From contig MNCI01002826.1 of NCBI GenBank assembly GCA_015680685.1, positions 27,893 through 91,892 on the forward strand: a DNA stretch of 64,000 bases, in the 5' to 3' direction. Below, piece after piece: positions 9,061-20,313 of the stretch. Under the pieces are notes generated by a model. It searched no databases. It was not told the origin of the DNA and worked only from the letters and a program-made list of their open reading frames with translations. Position 1 is the stretch's first letter. Each line of letters begins with the position of its first letter. A program made the translations under genes and the position numbers. The DNA comes from Gnetum montanum. Lineage: Eukaryota > Streptophyta > Gnetopsida > Gnetales > Gnetaceae.

Positions 9061-11240
9061 TTTTGTGGGGTTGTTGACTCTGAAGAACGATCTCTTATGA
9101 GGTTTTTATTTAGAATCACCTAGATGAATACAATAGTTCTTTGTTATGGTTATGGTGAAATTTCTCCCTACATGGATGGAATAGGTGACAAGGGTGTAGT
9201 TGTTTATAGCGCAAGATTTGATGGATTGTGTGGAGGATGAAAGAGAAAAGAAGACTATTCCTTGGGAAAGATGCTATGTAATATTTTGAGAATAGTAGTG
9301 ATGAGAAAAGGAAGCATGACTTGATGAATCATGAGGAGATACAAGTTGTTAGACATAATATTTGTAAGGGTTTGGTTTATTGTAGGGATACTACTACAAC
9401 CTTGGTAACATCCCCCATGACTATGGGTGTTACCACTATTGATATTGCTCTTGAAGTTGGGGAGATGCTCCACTTGGATAATATGTTGGTTGGTAGAACC
9501 ATTTCCTGTAGTTGCCTTCTGGGTAAGGTAGCCTTCTAGGTAAGGTAACCTCCTGGGTGCTTTTTTTTTTTTACAAACTTAGAATTCAATGCATACACCT
9601 CAGACTCTTGCAACTAGGATAGTGCTGGGCAACATCCCTTAAGATGTTCATATTGGAAAATCTTGCAACCATCATCATTTGCATCAAAACCTACAACCTA
9701 TTCAATCTTTGCATCTTTACCCTTGTTCTGATAATAAGCTTGTTTTGTATCCTTCTTATTTCTTCTTTCTTTATCATTTCTCCCTTGGTCTTTTCATTCC
9801 TCTGCTATTTTTAGAGTTGTTTGGAATTTCTCATCAAGGAGTCCCACATTTTGTCTACCTTAGCTAATATTTTAATAATAAATTTTTGTATTGACAAGGT
9901 CTTCCTTTGTACTACTTCATCAAGTGGTTCTTTCCCTTTTGAGTCATAGAAACACACCTTGCTTTTATAAATGAAGGGGCCTTTATTATATTCCCTTACA
10001 CGTTCACATTTTTTCAACTCCCCTTCTTCTTTAGCCACATGTTTGATTAGCCTTTGTATCTGATGGACCTGCATCTTAGAAAGTATTTCCTAGGCATAAA
10101 CCCCAAGGGTTTTCCTTTTCTCATTTCTAAGTCCATCTATAATATGACGAACTTATTCCTATCAGGAGTATCCATGGCCTAGGCATTGATGTAATAAAGG
10201 GTAGTACTTGCCCAAGGTTGCATCCAAGGATTCATGATTTTCTTGTTTCCATTCTCAGATATACCTTTGTAAGTTAGATAGCTTGGAGTATGTTTGGTAC
10301 TTTTCATTGAAGAGCTCTAACATAGTACTCCATCAATAAATGGATTCTAGTTCTAAGGATACTAGTTTTTTGCTTCCTTAGTAAGTGTCCTTAGAAATAA
10401 TTTTAGCTTTTGCTATTCATTCTCTATGTTTTATAAGGCATAGACATCATGAAAGGCTTGGAGATGATTTTTTGAATCTAAATTATATCCCCCTTCAAAC
10501 TTGGGGATATCATTCATATCCAACCTCTTAATTTTTCTATCTTTTTGATGCCTTGTTGGAATTATTACTACCATGTTAAGCATGTTTTGGATAGCCAGTA
10601 GAGGCTCATCATAGTGATGATGGTCATGGTGGCCTCTCTCATGGCCATGATTTCTATGATGAGTTTTGCTATGTCTTTGATCTCTATGATGCTTATCTCC
10701 CTCTTATGGTTGTCCTTATTNTCCATCACCAAGGATCTCTAGAGTTGACTGTAACCTTTGGTTAAGGGTCTCCTTGTCACAAAGAAGAGAAGAATCTATA
10801 TATTGGTATTGTCCAAAAAAGAAATCCTCACCCTCTTTTTTCTATTGTAGGAATAACTGGGTTAGAATCCTCTTGCCCTTACAAGCCTGATATTGTGCTT
10901 CCATGGGTCAATCCTAATTTTTTTGGGCATTGGTGGGATAATAGTCCCTATAGGTGTAGTCTTGGACTTCATATTCTGATTTAAGTGAAATGATGCTTAG
11001 CCTAATAAGATTGTTCATTAACATGACAAAAACAAATCAATTTGGGGGAAACATTATGTTTCCTTCAATGTTCCTTCAATGCATTTATTCATCTTGATGT
11101 AGGATGAAGGTGAAACCTGGATTATAGAGATTTAGATGAGAATAGAAAATCCTTAATTGTTGGGGCTTCTTTGATGCTTCTTGTTGTTGATTAGATCCAT
11201 CGGTATGTGGTGGGGATTCATCCCTATGAGAAGAAGTCAT
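9061..11240 (-). pseudogene. B1 gag remnant
   Basis: The start codon at 11,238-11,240 opens MTSSHRDESPP, which matches the gag starts of B4 (48,363 and 51,884) and B5 (63,355). The central gag domain is decayed. 9811-10074 keeps a charged helical stretch, and 9255-9473 keeps the repeat-rich C-terminal part. There are many stops and an N at 10,721. It would have encoded the capsid/nucleocapsid protein of family B. Confidence 0.7.
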
Positions 11241-11394
11241 ATTAGTTATGAATAAAAAATAGTGTACTTTTTGGTATTTTATTATTTCTTTAATTGTTCC
11301 CTTAATGGATGATAGTGGGTTGTTATGTGATCTTTACAATGTGTTTGTATAACTTCATATTCTTTTCCTACTTAGTGCACTATGCTAAAATATG

Positions 11395-11412
11395 TCTCTA
11401 ATAATGGCACCG
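11395..11412 (-). other. B1 primer-binding site, decayed
   Basis: The minus strand reads CGGTGCCATTATTAGAGA directly after the LTR. Against the tRNA-Asp-type site TGGCGCCGTTGCCGGGGA nearly all differences are transitions. Confidence 0.7.
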
Positions 11413-11413
11413 A

Positions 11414-12296
11414 TGATGAGGAGTAGGTATACCCTACACCCAACCATACAAATCACAAGCATGCACTAGTGATTTGGTTGAATTCTGTAGACTTAGTTCG
11501 TACATTTACCCATAGTCTTAGATGGTGAATCAAGGGATTGTATGATCATTGATTTCCTAACTCACACTTGTGCTATCTATACATATGGTTAAATATGAGC
11601 TAAGGCTCATGATATTTATTTTTGTTGGTATTTTTATATATTTTCTTGTAATAGCTAAATAAGTAAATAAAGGATTAATAATTAAGTATTCAACTAATTA
11701 GCTATTTTAATGACTAACTATCCTAACATAAGTAGTCATTCCCACTCACTATATACATCTTGAACTCATATTACACTACTTGATTACTAAACAACTATTG
11801 CTAGGCATACAAAATGGTTGCTATTCGGATTACCAAGCATAACATATTATGTTCGAAGTGTGTGTACTTATGTATTTACGATTAAATGCATTCATTAATT
11901 AGGACTATGAAAGTAAAGTGCATTAAAAGTAGAGTAAAAATAAAAAATATTAAGCTAATCCAATTATTGCAATGAATGTCAAAAATCTTATCTTTATTGT
12001 CATTCACACCAATGCATTTAAGTACATGACACTCAAATAAAGATCCATACAATCTCTTGAATTCATACTATAGGAACTTAGAGGAAAATATTCAAACTCT
12101 AGAAAAATCAAATTGCAAGATCTTTACTATGCTATGAACCTAAAGTGTAATAAATGTGCTTGGTGTGTGCCTTTATATAGGCTTTGCCTACATTAGTTTC
12201 GACACATTTGCATCAACATGTGTTGATGGGGATACATCAATAGGGCTGCATCGATGCATACTAATCGATGCAATGTGTACATATTATAATTTATCA
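11414..12296 (-). repeat. B1 5' LTR
   Basis: The LTR is 883 bp, with plus-strand start TGATGAGGAG and end TTTATCA. It aligns with the LTRs at 20,314-21,210, 43,296-44,152, 46,868-48,190, 50,853-51,752, 54,821-55,628 and 63,516-64,000. TATA box: CTATATAAAG on the minus strand at 12,171-12,180. Upstream of it, around 12,225-12,275, lie TGCATCGATGCA-type subrepeats. Confidence 0.85.
12171..12180 (-). promoter_or_regulatory. TATA box of B1 LTR
   Basis: CTATATAAAG on the minus strand, followed (leftward) by R-U5. GATGCATCGATGC-like subrepeats lie 45-100 bp upstream at 12,225-12,275. Confidence 0.65.
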
Positions 12297-12399
12297 GAGA
12301 TTCTTCAAATAATATTCAATCATTTTTTCCCATATCTTTTTTGGTCTTCCTTTTGGTGGCTTTTCTAGAATAGTAATGTAGCAACCTTTGTTTATAGTT

Positions 12400-13640
12400 G
12401 TTGATTCCAACATTTTCATGCTTGGCATGAAGCCTTAATGAGTTTCCTTAGGTTGATGATTGATTATTCATAGATAGTGAGTGGGTTAGCCCACTCATAA
12501 TTGTACTAAAGAAGTGTTGCAAATGATGGGTTTGCATCAACTTCAAGTTGTTGAATATGGCAACATTTAAAGGTCATTTTCCTTTGCCATTTTTGGATTA
12601 AGTATTGGACACCATATTTGGGCATTATTATTATAGCTTCTTGGATGGTTATAGTGGCTATAACCAAATCCAAATTGCACTAGAAGATTAGGCTAAGACA
12701 ACATTCATGAGTCCTTAGGGAATTTTTGCATATTGTAAGATGTCATTTGATCTGTGCAATGTCCCTGCAACATTTCAATGCTTCATCCTTAGTATCTTTC
12801 AATAGTAGATCAGTAGTGGTATTAAAGTATTCATGGATGACTTTTCCACCTATGGAGCTACCTTGGACCAACTTGAGCAAGTACTAAAGAGATATGTAGA
12901 GATAAACCTATGACTTAACTAGCAGAAGGGCCATCTCATGATCCAAGAGGGCATAGCACTAGGGCATCAAATTTTATAAAAAGGTATTAAGGTAGACCTA
13001 GAAAAGATAAGGATCATCCAAGGAATACCATGCCAACCACAGACCATTAAAGATGTTCGATCATTCCTTGGACACACTGGTTACTATCATTGATTCATAG
13101 ATTATTTCTCTAAGATTGCAAAGTCATTGATAGAGCTTACAAAGAAGGCTACACCTTTCATCTGGACCAAGGAATGTGGATATGCATTTCAATAGTTAAA
13201 AGAGAAACTTGTAGAAACACCAATCCTACGAGCACTAGACTGGTCCAAACCCTTCCATATCATGACAGATGCATCTAACTATGCTTTGGGAGTAGTGCTC
13301 ATGCAAATGGATGATAAGAAATGCACATACTATATCCATTGTGCAAGTCAAAGCATTGTGGGAGCATAGTTAAATTACACCACCATGGAGAAATAATTAA
13401 TGGAAATAGTATATGCTTTAGAAAAGTTCAAGAACTATGTGCTTGGTTACAAAGTATTTGTGCATATGTACCACAATACAATCCACTTCCTTATGAATAA
13501 GCCAACAGTGAGCCCTCGTGTCATACGGTGGCTTGGTGGCTTGTGAACTTGCAGGAGTTTGATCTCATAATGGTAGATTGAAAAGGGACCAAGGATGTGG
13601 TCGCTAACCACCTCTCTTGTTTAAGATGGGATAGTAAAGA
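12400..13640 (+). pseudogene. B2 reverse transcriptase and RNase H remnant
   Basis: One frame from 12,568 reads GHFPLPFLD, then YYYSFLDGYSGYNQIQIALED, TFQCFILSIFQ and KVFMDDFSTYGATLDQLEQ (active-site F-M-D-D at about 12,829-12,840). RNase H starts near 13,250 (MTDASNYALGVVLMQMDD), followed by ALEKFKNYVLGYKVFVHM. Upstream, 12,470-12,520 shows the SEWVSP region of the RT fingers. The stops are TAA, TAG and TGA where the family has Q, R or W, all C-to-T or G-to-A type. The frame is unshifted for long stretches. Confidence 0.88.
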
Positions 13641-15060
13641 GGAGGAGAGCTTGCTCTCTGATCAATTTTCAGATGAACTCCTCTTTACAGAAGAAATAAG
13701 TGAACAAATGCCTGCAAAAGCAACATGGTATAATGGCATCATCACATATATTCTCACTCAGGAGATCCCACAAGACTTGGATTTTAGAAAGAAGCAATAA
13801 TTCCTTCATTGAGTCAAATACTTTATGGAAATCAACAGACACCTCTACCAGGTGTGTGTTGATGGCCTGATTCATTGGTGTGTCCCAGATGAAGATCAAT
13901 TATGTGTTCTATAGGATGCTCATGAAGGGCCTTGCAGAGGCCATTATGCAAGGATATGCACAATCATAAAAATCCTAATGGCAAGATACTATTGGCCTAC
14001 AATCTTTAGGGATGCCCACTAGTTCATCAAGTCTTGTGAACATTATCAATAAGATGGGGGGATGACCGCTCACATGGAAGGTTCTCAACAGTGGATCTAA
14101 CCATTGGAACATTTTGACATATGGATCATTGACTTCATGGGTCCCATCACATCCATGTCCAATAGAAAGGCGTATATTATGGTAACAGTTGACTACTATA
14201 CAAAATGGGAAGAAGCAACATCTATTACTAGTTATACATCATTCACTGCTGCTAGATTCATACAACATGTTGTAAATAGGTTTGGGGTAACACATTCACT
14301 AATTTCTGACAATGGAACTCACTTCATAGGTGCCACTTTTAGAAAATTAATGTAACACTTGGAGGCTGAATATAAATTAACAACACCCTATCATCCCCAT
14401 GCAAACAGTCAAGTAGAGTTAACCAACCAGGAGATTACAAAAATACTAATGTGAGCCATCAGAAAATATAGGAAGGGTTGGAGTACAAAACTTAATGATG
14501 CTCTCTAGGCTTATCATTCAACTTGGAAACTTCCTATTGGCTATTCTCCCTATGAGTTAGTGTACAAAAAACTTCCAACACTTCCAATTTAATCCAAGCT
14601 TTATACACTCTCAATAGCCTACAATCTAAACCTTGACCTAAGTTTAGCACAAAAAGAAAGATTAATCATCCTAGATGTGCTAGATGAAAATCGATTGGTG
14701 GTCCTATCCCTGAATTAGGTGAACAAGGCATTTAGCAAGCGATGTCATGACCTCAAAATAAGGAAAGTAAAATTGCAACTAGGAGATAGGTCCTCTACTG
14801 GAACCCTACACATGTACCCCAAAAGGAAAAATTCCAAACATTGTGAGAGGGACCTTATATAATTGCTCAAACTTTTCACTCTAGGGCCATGATAATCTAC
14901 AAACTTGACAACTTGAATAAAAAGTAGTTAGTCAACATCCAACAAGTAAAACCTTTTCTTGAACCAAGACACGTGAGTGTAAATACCACATCAATGGATG
15001 GACAACCATGTTCTAGTTTTCAAATCTCCTCCTTCCAACTTAGTTGTGGGGTAGATGGCC
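13597..15060 (+). pseudogene. B2 integrase remnant with D,D-35-E catalytic triad
   Basis: Integrase joins element DNA to the genome. After a linker (13,597-13,800), an N-terminal zinc region shows HEGPCRGHYAR … SCEHY, with the last C changed to Y. The core ORF 14104-14355 holds the first D (WIIDFMGPI, codon at 14,131) and the second D (LISDNGTHF, codon at 14,308). E follows at 14,416 (ANSQVELTNQE), exactly 35 residues after the second D. WSTKLNDAL and YELVYKKLPTLP follow, then a C-terminal region ending near 15,050. The catalytic residues survive although several stops interrupt the gene. Confidence 0.88.
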
Positions 15061-16640
15061 ACTCATGCTAATCATCAACATGACTTCTCAATTTTTTCTA
15101 CTTTTTGTTTTCCATGTTTTTGATTTTACAAGATCATTTATTTTACAAATTTTTGATTTTTCAAAATTTTCTAATTTTTGACCATTGTTAGTACCTTTGA
15201 ACCTTTCTTGATTATTTTACATTTTCTTATATATTTTAATTTGTTTTATTTTTTTTATTCAAGTGTGATATTTTCTTATTTTGCTAATAAAACTGCTTTA
15301 TTGTCATAGGACACAGTGCTACTATTTCTATATACTAATGATGGTTTGTGCTTAATGTTGTGATTGTCAATGTTTGGTTTATATTTTTGAATTTTGATGT
15401 TTGATGACTTTGATGTGGTTTATTTTTCATGGAACAGGCAATGAGTCCATGTCATCTGCCCATCCAATGAACTCTATGATTTTCCTTGTTCTAGGAACTT
15501 GAGGTTCCTCCCATTAAAGAAGTTTTTAATTAATTGGTGACCTTGGTAGTTCTGAAATTAGGAAGGATTTAAGGTTTGTAAAGGGTGTGACTTTAAGGGA
15601 ACTCGATACTCTTTGTACTCTTCTACTTGCTTGAGTGCTTGAGTGTGTTTTATGGACTTCTTACCATTCCATACCACCCACTAATAGGAAGTCAAATAAT
15701 GTCATTGCATGGTGTGGCTCCCATTTAAAATAATAATAATGGGAATTCAAAGCACACCCCTTTGACATGAATAAGTCCTTACATTGTGTGGTTTCCATTT
15801 CAAAAAAAAAAAAAAACAATGGGAATTCAAAGCATACCCTTTGGACAAATAAATGGGCTACAAGCCCTAGTTATGAAACTTAAAAAACATGCACCTATGC
15901 CTGAAAGTTTCCTCTAACTAAGGCCCTCTCTCTAACTTTCTACTTCTTTTTTCTTCTCTTTGTGGAAGGGTGGTTGTCTTGTAGGAGCACTTTGGTGTCT
16001 CGAGTGAGTGGATCGATCTTGGAGTGGTGATGCGAAGTCACTAAAAGTGGCTAGTTTTGGTTTGGACTGAGGATGGAACCTTTTGGATCATTTTAAACAT
16101 AAATTCCACAAGGAACTTCTTATGACCTCAATTCAGAACTCCATTCCACCTTCTCTATCATCCATCCATGCTACCATAACTCACCTCATTGCCATGTTCT
16201 ATGTTATGCTCTATGTCTTGGTTTGATGTGTTGGGATTCTTGGGTAGATTCTTTCTAGTTGGTCCTTAACTTTTCATGACCATTAATTGATTGTGGAAGC
16301 CATGAACTTCTTAGTTAAGGTTATGCAAGGGAAAAAAGGGCATGAGCCTGCTATGGGGAGGATCCACTTACATAGTTCTTGCCTTGGTTGGTTAAGGTTC
16401 CTTATCTTTGACATCGCTACAATGCTTTCTTTCATATATTCCATTGAGTATCTAGCTTAGTGCTCCTTAACCTTTTATTTCATTCATCCACTAAATCAAA
16501 ATTTCTCCATTTTTCCAAATTTATGAGCTTTAACATCATCTTCTCATGTTTTCATATTATTCTTGGTCCTTTAAGCTTTCATTTGATACAAAGTTTCATC
16601 TAAAAATTCCTTGTATTTTAAAAGTTTGACCAAAGTCAAC
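15061..16640 (+). other. B2 spacer between pol and the extra-ORF promoter
   Basis: AT-rich, T-rich and non-coding. It contains two similar segments with GTGTGGCTCCCATTTAAAA and GTGTGGTTTCCATTTCAAAA (about 15,710 and 15,790). Near 16,360 it has GGAGGATCCACTTACATAG, a landmark shared with B3 (36,510) and B5 (55,970) on the opposite strand. No ORF is supported. Confidence 0.7.
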
Positions 16641-17210
16641 AATAGTTAACAATGGTCAATAGTTGCATCGATGAGACCTCATTGATGTAGCTGACTGCGT
16701 CAATGAGGCCTCATCAATGCAGTGTGTACACACTATATATACCGCCTAGCACTTAGGAATTTTTGACATTTGCCTCATAACATTTAGGAAGTTTTTGCAA
16801 TTTTTAAGAGCCCAAAGCCTTCCAAAGCTCATAACTTCCCAACTATTTATCCCAATCACTCCGTTTTTCGATGCTACACTTACTGGAGGTAAGATCTTTA
16901 TCATGGGTGTCGCAAACCTTTTGGTTTTCAATGACAAATCAATGAAATGTTTTGGAAATTTTTCTAACTTTCCCAAAGGGTTAATAACCTTAATAACATA
17001 TAAACATATACTTTTTTTATAGTTAACCCTTCCAACAACTCCTTGGGACAATTTACTAATGATAATACATAAATAAAAGGACAATTGAATTAATCAACTT
17101 AACCATAATCACAACTTAGCCAAAGTGTAACAATCTTTAAGAGGTAAGGTATCCCAATTTTTTTAAGGTTACACAATGATTGCTAATCCATGGTCTCATT
17201 ATGATTACAA
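16640..17210 (+). promoter_or_regulatory. U3-like promoter block before the extra ORF
   Basis: It contains GCATCGATGAGACC and GCGTCAATGAGGCC subrepeats (16,664-16,722) like those in the LTR U3 of the family. A TATA box (CACTATATATACC, 16,734-16,742) and a leader of about 470 bp to the ATG follow. The same block lies before the extra ORF in B3 (35,679-36,250, minus). Downstream of the TATA box it does not resemble the family LTR, and it lacks the TCATCA end and tRNA-Asp-type site. I infer an internal promoter. The alternative is the 5' LTR of a separate element. Confidence 0.6.
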
Positions 17211-20070
17211 ATGACACCAAAATAGAAATGCCCATAGGAAGGAGAACCCTTGCAACCATTGGAGAAGCAACCTAGAGTTGGAAGGGGCCAACAAAAACAA
17301 GGCCAAGAACTACCAGAGGCAACCCATGCAATAGGATCTCTTTAAGAGGAGCTTGAAGTGAAATCTATCCAACATATTCTGGAAGAAGAAGTGCCTATAG
17401 AATGATCACAATAAGGAGAAGTGTCTAGACCCGTGCTAAGGCTTGAGGTCACTTTGACTTAAGCCTACCTAGACATCATTAGGTCCCAAGAAATTCAACA
17501 ATCAGTTCTTCAAGAGATCAACTTTGGGCCATTTCTAGAAAAAGCTCCAGAAGATGTTAAGACTTAGCTGCAAGCTTCTCCCATGTGGCTAGTACTCACA
17601 TTTAGTGGGGAATGGTACATGGGAGAGACATATCTCTTCTAGAGTAGCCAAAGGCTGGGGTTTGTTGTGAAAATCAATGACATTCAAGTGTCCTACTTAG
17701 TAGAAGCTATTGCATAGGCCCTTGGGTTGCCTGATATTAGAACACAGCTAGCAGAACTATCCAAAAAAGGTGATCCTAAGGCCAAGAGGGAGTGGACCCA
17801 GTGATGCTATGGGGTTGACCATAAGGAGTATGGTGCGCTCACATGGGTAGAGTGAATTTATTTCAAAATCATAGCCTATCACCTCAATCCAATAGTGAGG
17901 CCAAGCAAAGTAACTACCTTCTACACCTAAGCTTGCATCGCTCTAAACAGAAAATTTCCCGTCAATATTCCAAAGCTAATCTACTTAGAGATTGAGAAGC
18001 ACTTCAAGGAAAATGAGCGTGGAAGGAAGATCCTACCCTTTCCATGCCTCATCTAAAAACTTTACAAAAAGGTAGGCATCATTCGCTACTCCAATGATAC
18101 CATTAGGCATGCCCCTTTGTCCTTATGGTTAGAAATCATGAAAGATAAAATGTTAATAATAACCTAAGAATAAGAGCACTCGCAACTATCACCCACTTAG
18201 GAAACAACACTGGAGTCTCATGTAACCATTGAATGTCTATGCAAAATTTGAGAAAAAATCTTGAGAAAACAAGAGCAACATGCAGGAATGAGTCGAATAG
18301 ATCCATTTATGTATCGGCCAATGATGATTCACCTTAATGGGTGGCCCAAATAGCTAGCCAGATGGACAAGGGTGGTCCAATTTTCTCTGTCCAACAAATG
18401 TAGCTACCTATGTGGTTGGATCCCAATGCTTTAAAGGTGATGGTGTCATTATCACAACACCATGTATTCCCAAAAATCTCTAGGAATGCTGCCACTTTCT
18501 CGTTGCAGTTGGAGGAAGGTGAATGGGTAACTATTTTGGTCATGCAGCACCAAGGGCAGGAAACAATAGCTAAAGTGGTTTTTGATCATGTTGCTAAAGC
18601 ATTAAATGCACTCGTGGCATCTATACCATATGTATATGCACTTTCAGACATGCAAAAGTCTGTAGGCATGGTTAGCAAAAAATTAAACATAGCTTATCAT
18701 GAAAAGTTGGTGGAACGATTGGTGGGAACTAGACAACCAACTTTGGACATCTTTGATGTTTTAGAAGACATCATTGCAACCCAATCAGAGTTGCTAAACG
18801 CAAGGGGAAAATGGATTATTCTAGAGGGGAAACTCAAAATAGCTCAAGAATGAAATTAATGCTTGGCTATGGAGGTTGTTGAACTATATGCTTGACTTGC
18901 GTGTCCTACGATCCTCAACCCATTAGTAACAAGAGATGAAGTTTTCTAACAGCTTCAAGAATGATTCTAGAAGGTTGAGGAGGAGGTAGTTACAACCATC
19001 TTTAACTAGTCCATAGCTAAAGCCAAGATGTATTCAATTTAGAAGGACTTGAACTAGATGTGCCAGAAGAATGAAACCTTGATTGCAAAGAATTATCGCC
19101 TATGAAATGTTGATGCTTAGAAGACCAAATGCAGGAATTTATTCATTAATAGCAAGAGTAGCTTGCCATGGTGAACACTAAACTGGGGAAATTGATCACA
19201 AAAAATCAAAATCTATCAATGAAGGAAGTACACACCTTGCGCCAAAAGTCTACCATCAGAATTATCGCCTAGAAGAATGAGGCCCTCAAATTTGAAAAAG
19301 TGAAGAATCACTATAGAGACCAGGTTGGCTTACAAAAGGAAGTTAATGAGAAACACATTTAGATGATGAAGGAAAAACTGAACAAAGACCTCTAGCAACT
19401 TCAACAAGGAAAAGAAATGTGGTAGTGCATCATTGATGGGATTGATGCCTACAATAAAGTGGAAATCCACTTAAAGGAGTTGTAGATCGAGGAAATGATA
19501 GAATATATAGAGTTGGCTAATCTTCAATATGCAAACTTGGCAATGTTTACTACTGGATGATGATGGTTAAATTTGGAAAAAAAGGTAGCTAGCTCATATC
19601 TATTATATGAGGAAAAGTTCAAGCATCATAAAGACATCGAGTAGAAGCTTGAGATTGCAAACGCTAAACTTGAAGTTCTCAGAGTACGGTTTAGAGATCA
19701 AAGATCAATCACTGAGAACCTAGCCAAATGGATGAATGACCACTAGAAGCTAAAAGACACGGTCAAGGCATTTGACATTGAATGCAAACAGTTTGCTACC
19801 TAGTTTGTCAATGCTAAGGAGCTATTTCTAGTAATCCCATGTCCTAGGGTTGTGCTGGTTCCAACCCACATTAGTAAAGTTGCATAGATGGTGCATGATC
19901 CCAAGAGTAAAAAGGAGAAAATGAATGCATTGCTAGATGCTTTCCACTTCCAACTTGAAGTTGCAGCAATAGCAGGATAGCCGTAGCCACCTCAACTGCT
20001 GCCTGTGCATGAAGTTGATGAAGGTTCCTTAGAGCCTTAGGAACCACCACTGCCTAGGACCATCTGATCT
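17211..20070 (+). pseudogene. Extra ORF in env position: Transposase_32-like domain plus coiled coil
   Basis: From the ATG at 17,211 one frame runs about 1.2 kb without an indel, interrupted only by TAG, TAA and TGA. It then shifts near 18,405 into the open stretch 18,410-18,853. The region 17,600-18,120 reads like the plant 'putative plant transposon protein' domain (Transposase_32, from memory): REWTQ, YFKIIAYHLNPIVRPSKVTT, FPVNIPKLIYLEIEKHF, KILPFPCLI. Next comes FPKISRNAATFSLQLEEGEW with TILVMQHQGQET, conserved in B3. From about 18,900 to 19,900 the sequence is K/E/Q/L-rich with heptad-like pattern, so probably a long coiled coil. It has no zinc knuckle, protease or DDE triad. Function unknown; its position corresponds to env-like ORFs of other LTR elements. 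Confidence 0.75.
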
Positions 20071-20301
20071 TCTCCAATAGCATCACAACATCAAGGAACA
20101 TGTTGTGTAATTTTGAAGAGTTATGTCATGATGTTCAATTTTATGTTCAAAACACCATCATTGTTGTAATGTGTGGATCCATACACCTAGGCATTCTATT
20201 TTTTGTCAAATTAGTTAGTTTCTTTTATTTAAATAAAATTCAATCAATAATCCCATACCTTTCCAATTTTGTAAAAGAACTCAATGACGAGTTTTCATTC
20301 A
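20071..20301 (+). other. B2 3' untranslated tail before the polypurine tract
   Basis: Non-coding, AT-rich. The last 18 bp (GACGAGTTTTCATTCAAT) are almost identical to the sequence before the polypurine tract of B5. Confidence 0.65.
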
Positions 20302-20313
20302 ATCATGGGGATA
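20302..20313 (+). other. B2 polypurine tract
   Basis: ATCATGGGGATA stands directly before LTR start TGATGAGTTGC. The B5 equivalent (minus, 55,629-55,640) reads ATTGTGGGGGTA then TGATGAATTGC. The match fixes the LTR start and shows that the extra ORF lies inside the element. Confidence 0.8.

Larger units (their letters stand above)
4898..12296 (-). mobile_element. Element B1: decayed family-B (Athila/Tat-like) LTR retrotransposon
   Basis: The order on the minus strand is LTR (11,414-12,296), primer-binding site, gag (from 11,240), protease, RT/RNase H, integrase and 3' spacer. The spacer is interrupted at its left by element A. Its right LTR end abuts RT sequence of B2, so B1 is inserted in the pol gene of B2. 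All reading frames are broken. The RT region holds an inverted segment flanked by Ns. Confidence 0.85.

Noticed and set aside
16640-20301. Separate non-autonomous element made of the U3-like block as 5' LTR plus the extra ORF
   Set aside because: Not excluded, but disfavoured: no matching 3' LTR is present, the family-B polypurine tract and LTR follow directly, and B3 has the same order after the same spacer.
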